From Microcebus murinus (taxonomy: Eukaryota; Chordata; Mammalia; Primates; Cheirogaleidae): a stretch of DNA of 64,000 nt. Every line of letters begins with the position of its first letter. The first letter of the stretch is position 1. The stretch is from positions 102,019,001-102,083,000 of the forward strand of contig NC_134110.1 of the NCBI RefSeq assembly GCF_040939455.1. The letters are read 5' to 3'. Below are positions 59,991-64,000 of the stretch, piece after piece. Below the pieces are notes generated by a model. That model made no database searches. It had not been told where the DNA came from and saw nothing but the letters and a program-made list of their open reading frames with translations. Both the position numbers and the translations under genes were made by a program.

Positions 59991-61449
59991 CTGCCTATCA
60001 TCTAGCATGCAATTCAGAGAATGGAAATTGGCACAGGAACTAATTACAGCTCACAAAGAAAAAAATCTGCTATTTTGATGAATATGTGTTTTCCTAGCGT
60101 TTCTGTTATTTCCTTCAGTAATTGCAGAAAATAGTTTCAGTGGAGACAGTTGTTGTGGTTCTCTATGTATTTCTATCCTAAGCCATAAATAAAGCATCAT
60201 TCCTGGCAAATATTTTGGGATCCATCTGGAAGGAAGGAATGATGACAATTCCAGAAGATAAGCTCTTCTTGTTTCAGTGTCTCTCCTGTCTTAAATTGTT
60301 TGTTAAATAAAAAATATTTTTTATGATGGGCCTTATGAGATTTGGAACATTACTCTTACGCTTTCAGTTTCTGAATAAACAAAAGTCTATATAGTTCTTC
60401 TAAAAAGAATCTATTTGGAAAATGGAAACACAAAAAAGCTAGAAAATTGTGTACTCTGGGTTTGTTGGGTACAGGTTAGGATCAGTTCAGAAAGTCTATC
60501 CCACAGCCAGCTGTTTCTTTTTGGAAGGCATTAGGGACCTTCTTTGGCAGACTGCATTTTTAAATAAAAAAAAAGAAACCTATTCTAGAATATTATGTGT
60601 CCCAGAGCCTACTGCTGCCCCAGCTGTTAGGATGGGGAGCCTGAGGGGAACCATGGAATGTGAAAACGGAAGAATTAATACATAAAAGAAAGATCTGTTT
60701 TAAAACAGCATGAAAGTGCCAGCATTTTGTAGATTTATAACCATGACTTTCCAAATAAACTTCACAATTTATTCTATAATGAGTTAAAAATCCTGCTAGC
60801 TACTGGCATGTATTTCAAATTTAAAACACTTTTTTCCATTCAACTAATGTAATAAATGACACTTGGGGGCTCAGAGGAGCCCTAAAACCCTTGACCAGTC
60901 ATAGAGTCACCAAAATACTGCATATTGTACATGAAACAAAAATAGGACAACATAGAAAAAATTAAATTTGTATTTGAAATAATTGATATTTCTCTTAAAG
61001 GCTGGTTCTTGAATAGGAAGAAATTAATTAAAGGTAATAAAACAGTATTAAGAAAATATGACCTATTTAGTCAATTTCAGGGACTTTGAAGTTTTGTCCC
61101 CATAATTTTACATGAATTTTCTGTCCCTTGGCAGAAATATCTCATTACTGATCTCCTTCCATCTGTCAGGTCTAGGTAAGGGTGTTGGAAAGAGATTTTC
61201 CTCTGGTAACTGGGCACAAATTGGAAAGCAAGGGGAGAATTAAAGGGGATGTGTGTGAGCAGCTAAAGGACGCGGAGCCTTCAGTGAAATAACTGGCGTT
61301 GACAACAGATAGAACCAAAATGGGAGCACAAATGAGCAAGATCCTGAAGAGGAAAGGGCGGGGACGGCCGAGCAGAGTGCAAGGTGCCGTCCAGGGCTGG
61401 GTCGCACAGAGCTTGTTGCTGTTCCATGAAACTGCGACCCAGCCGCTGT
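59226..61449. other. anonymous block with (AC)n and an L2 scrap
   Basis: An L2-like tail at about 59545-59600 (accatatagtaagtgctcaa) and a pure (AC)n tract of about 29 bp at 59959-59987. Otherwise I recognise nothing. Confidence 0.45.
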
Positions 61450-61560
61450 TCTTCAAAGTCTGTCACCAGGGCTTGCCATAGAGCCTGGCATGTAGCAGAG
61501 GTGCCTCAGTGTTTGTGGAATGAGTGAGTGGACACATGAATGAGCAAATAAATCCTGACC
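61450..61560 (+). repeat. L2 3' tail, sense
   Basis: agagcctggcatgtagcaga followed by gtttgtggaatgagtgagtg and a final aaataaat fit the L2 terminus. Confidence 0.7.
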
Positions 61561-62845
61561 CCGGGGTGGGGGGAGTCTTCCCTTCCCATACGTGGGGTGG
61601 CTGAGAGCCCCCACTCTGGATCCAGACGACTCAGCTCAACCCCAGGGCTTGGGCAGACTGATGGCATCTTGGGGGTGTTAGTTGGGTCTCCGTGCTCCTC
61701 CCTCAGATGGAGCAGTCTCTCCTCCATACAGAGGGGTGACATCACCTACCAGGGAGGACTTTGGTGAGGTCCCATCAGCTACTGCAGGCAAAGCGGTTTC
61801 AGCGCTGCCTGGCACTTAGGGAGCTCTCCATACACGAGGCGTCCTTCATTCGTTTGAACATTACCTACCAAAGATCCGCCAGGTCCCGGGCTTTCCTCTG
61901 GTGACAAGGCTACAGCCACGGACTAGACAAAGTCCTCTCAACATGAGCACGTCCTGCCCACATGGGGTTCACATTTCTGACAGGTGGGCATTTTACCCCA
62001 CAGCTCTGGTTGTGAGAGATATCGGATCTTTTCTTCCTCTAAAAAGCACGAAGACTCCCTTTATCAAGGTACCAAGACATTGAATCTCTCACATGTCTCC
62101 TTCTTTGGGGACCATCAGCCCACGGGGCTAACATGATGCCTGGGAAAGAAGGAAAGTGTCCTGAGCACCCAGGCACCCAGTGGCCACAGCTGCAGGGTGG
62201 ACCCTGTAAGGATTGGTCTCCGACCCATGTGTGGCTGCAGAACGCTGAGTCAGTCATGCTTAATATCCTAAAGTATTTTCCTATCTTGTAAGTTTTCTTT
62301 TTAATTTTTACATAATCGTGATAACAGACATTAAGCTACTGTTTAGTTGGCAAGAGGGCTCTACTATTAATATAACCATTTTCCCAAGGAGCAACTTGAG
62401 ACTAGGAGTGACTAACTGACCCACTCACGGTCACTCAGGGATGGAGGCAGGAGTGGGGGGCTGGAATAGGGTCACGAGGTCAGCATCTTGCTGCCAGTTG
62501 GTAACTGGTGTGGCGACATCTACACAGGTACATTTTTTCATTACAGGCAGAGCATCAAGCCGAGCTTGGATCTCGGCCTCTGTGTTCCGTACTCTCTCAC
62601 AGCCAGGCCTCCTTAACCCCACCGGTAAACTTGGCCTTGACTTGGGTCATCACACTGCCGTCAGCCCAGTGCCAGACTCCTGCCCACTTCCCAGTTCCAG
62701 GTGTCCCCCGCGTAGGCCTGGCCTGCTTTGGCTGTATAAGCCCCGTGCTGGGACTCACAGCCTGCCTCTACTCTGGCCTCCTGCTTTCCTCCCCAACTGG
62801 TCGCTACCCACTAGTCTCTCCACCTAGTATTAATGTCAGTTACTC
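61561..62845. other. anonymous GC-moderate block
   Basis: No gene found. A weak antisense MIR-like phrase occurs at 62390-62440 (ccactcacggtcactcaggg). Overlapping plus frames of 128 and 124 codons at 62441-62882 show no domain and no splice context. Confidence 0.4.
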
Positions 62846-63005
62846 AGCATGGATTGAGCACCTACTGTGTGTGGGCACATAATAGTTGTGAGAATTCAGC
62901 AACAAGCAAATCAGAGCCCTGCCTTCACGAAGAGTATAATCTGCCAGGTACAGTGGATGTCGGACTGGTAACGACAAACACAGTGACTGTCATAAAATGA
63001 GGGCT
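62846..63005 (-). repeat. L2 3' end, antisense
   Basis: tggattgagcacctactgtg, aatcagagccctgccttcac and gtaacgacaaacacagtgac follow the antisense L2 tail order. Confidence 0.8.
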
Positions 63006-64000
63006 GTGGGGTCCCAAGAGCTGATCCAGACTGGGGCCAGTGCAGTGGGGCGGGGGGGGGCTCAGTCAAGGCCTCCTGACAAACTTTGGCTGACACTGTC
63101 CTTTGCACACCAATTGGAATTTGCACACCTGTAACTGGGTAGGTTTTTCCAACATCTGTCTCTCCTCATGGTCTCATGTGAGGTTCTAGCCCCTGTCCTC
63201 CCACTCTATGGAGCAATAAATCACAGCAGGATATGACTAAAATAATATCTCTTATAAACACATTCCCTGTTTATAGTGTATTATTCATATAAATTGCAAA
63301 ACATTATTTTCAGCTTTTCTTTAACACACACCTTTCCAAGAACACATACCCTTTATAATAGACTGTCTACTAGAAATGAGCGTGGTATAACCATGTCACC
63401 CTCAGGGCAAACTGGCACATAAGGCTTAGCCAAACACAAAAGAAATCATAAAAGAATGTATTTGAGTATATAGTACCGGTTGACTCTGCTAATTCAAAAT
63501 TTAAAATGTGGTTTGCCCCCGTGAACTACGTTTGAACATGAGTTCATCGTGGGCTTCCAAGAGGCACTTGGTGACCCCCGAGTCCGTCCTCCTGCACCGA
63601 GCTCTCTGTGCCCTGGGCTGACAGAGGACCGTTTAAATTTCCAAGGGGCTCCAGTTCCTTCTTCAGTGACTTGGAAACATCTGTAGATCTGTGCTGTCCA
63701 CAGGGAGACAGGGAGGGGGTGTCCCGGCGAATCCCAACATGCTGCTACCAGAGGAAGAAGAGCTCCGATGGGTGGGCCCAGGCAGGGGCGGGAAGGGAGC
63801 GCAGAGGAGGGAGAATCTCACGTGACAATGTAAAGCTATAGTTTTGGCTTTCTGCCAAAGACAAGAAACCGCCTGATTATATTGCATATTTTAGGGTTCT
63901 CTTTCTATTCCATTGAAAATGAGGAGGCAAAAAGCTTCTCTTTGTCATAAGAAATCAATTTCTTAGCTGCCATTTCTGCTTAGCACAATGTTTTTCTGCT
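63006..64000. other. anonymous sequence to window end
   Basis: No gene or repeat recognised; a short poly-G run lies at 63051-63060. Confidence 0.4.

Noticed and set aside
62441..62882. Overlapping 128- and 124-codon plus frames
   Set aside because: Two different frames open over the same stretch, no domain, and the end overlaps an antisense L2.

Overview
The window is non-coding, repeat-dominated DNA from a primate nuclear genome, most likely a strepsirrhine (lemur-type) primate. The main clue is the Alu SINEs. Most carry an A-rich linker reading (on the Alu sense strand) AAATTAATTGGCCAACTAA and end with GCCACGGCACTCACT; I associate this form with lemur and galago Alus, not human ones. One older copy (23068-23371) has the ordinary AluJ linker. 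I find no intact host gene, tRNA, rRNA or CRISPR array. The only long uninterrupted reading frame I trust is a LINE-1 (L1) ORF1.

Layout. 1-5.7 kb: old L2, LTR and MIR remnants, a recent half-length Alu with perfect target-site duplications (TSDs), and a twin-primed (5'-inverted) L1 with TSDs. 5.7-12.9 kb: mostly anonymous sequence around an old L1 and a GATA microsatellite inside an old LTR-like repeat. 12.9-20.5 kb: a 5'-truncated antisense L1 carrying two Alus, then a sense L1 (copy B) with a complete 5'UTR and an open 330-residue ORF1, but about 2.6 kb of ORF2 deleted. 20.5-27.9 kb: patchwork of degenerate old L1. 27.9-30.8 kb: the largest repeat-poor block, with a candidate conserved element. 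30.8-33.6 kb: Alu, MIRs and a CpG-rich stretch with a strong CTCF-like motif. 33.6-40.2 kb: a near full-length sense L1 (copy C) of about 6.6 kb with both ORFs broken. 40.2-44.3 kb: a 5'-inverted old L1 and an anonymous block with a possible exon. 44.3-45.9 kb: an intronless, decayed KRAB zinc-finger pseudogene on the minus strand. 45.9-56.2 kb: nested and abutting L1 pieces in both orientations plus two Alus. 56.2-64 kb: old L1, MER5A, MIR and L2 pieces in otherwise anonymous sequence.

Functionally the window records successive retrotransposition. L1 supplied its own copies, the Alus (several with clear TSDs) and possibly the zinc-finger retrocopy. No element here appears able to move on its own. 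The most interesting items are the ORF1-intact/ORF2-deleted L1 (HAL1-like layout), open antisense frames in two L1 5'UTRs, the CTCF-like site, the repeat-poor block near 28.6 kb and the half-Alu. I did not find a convincing new biological system. Family names come from recalled consensus features and were not checked by a search; boundaries of old repeats are approximate.
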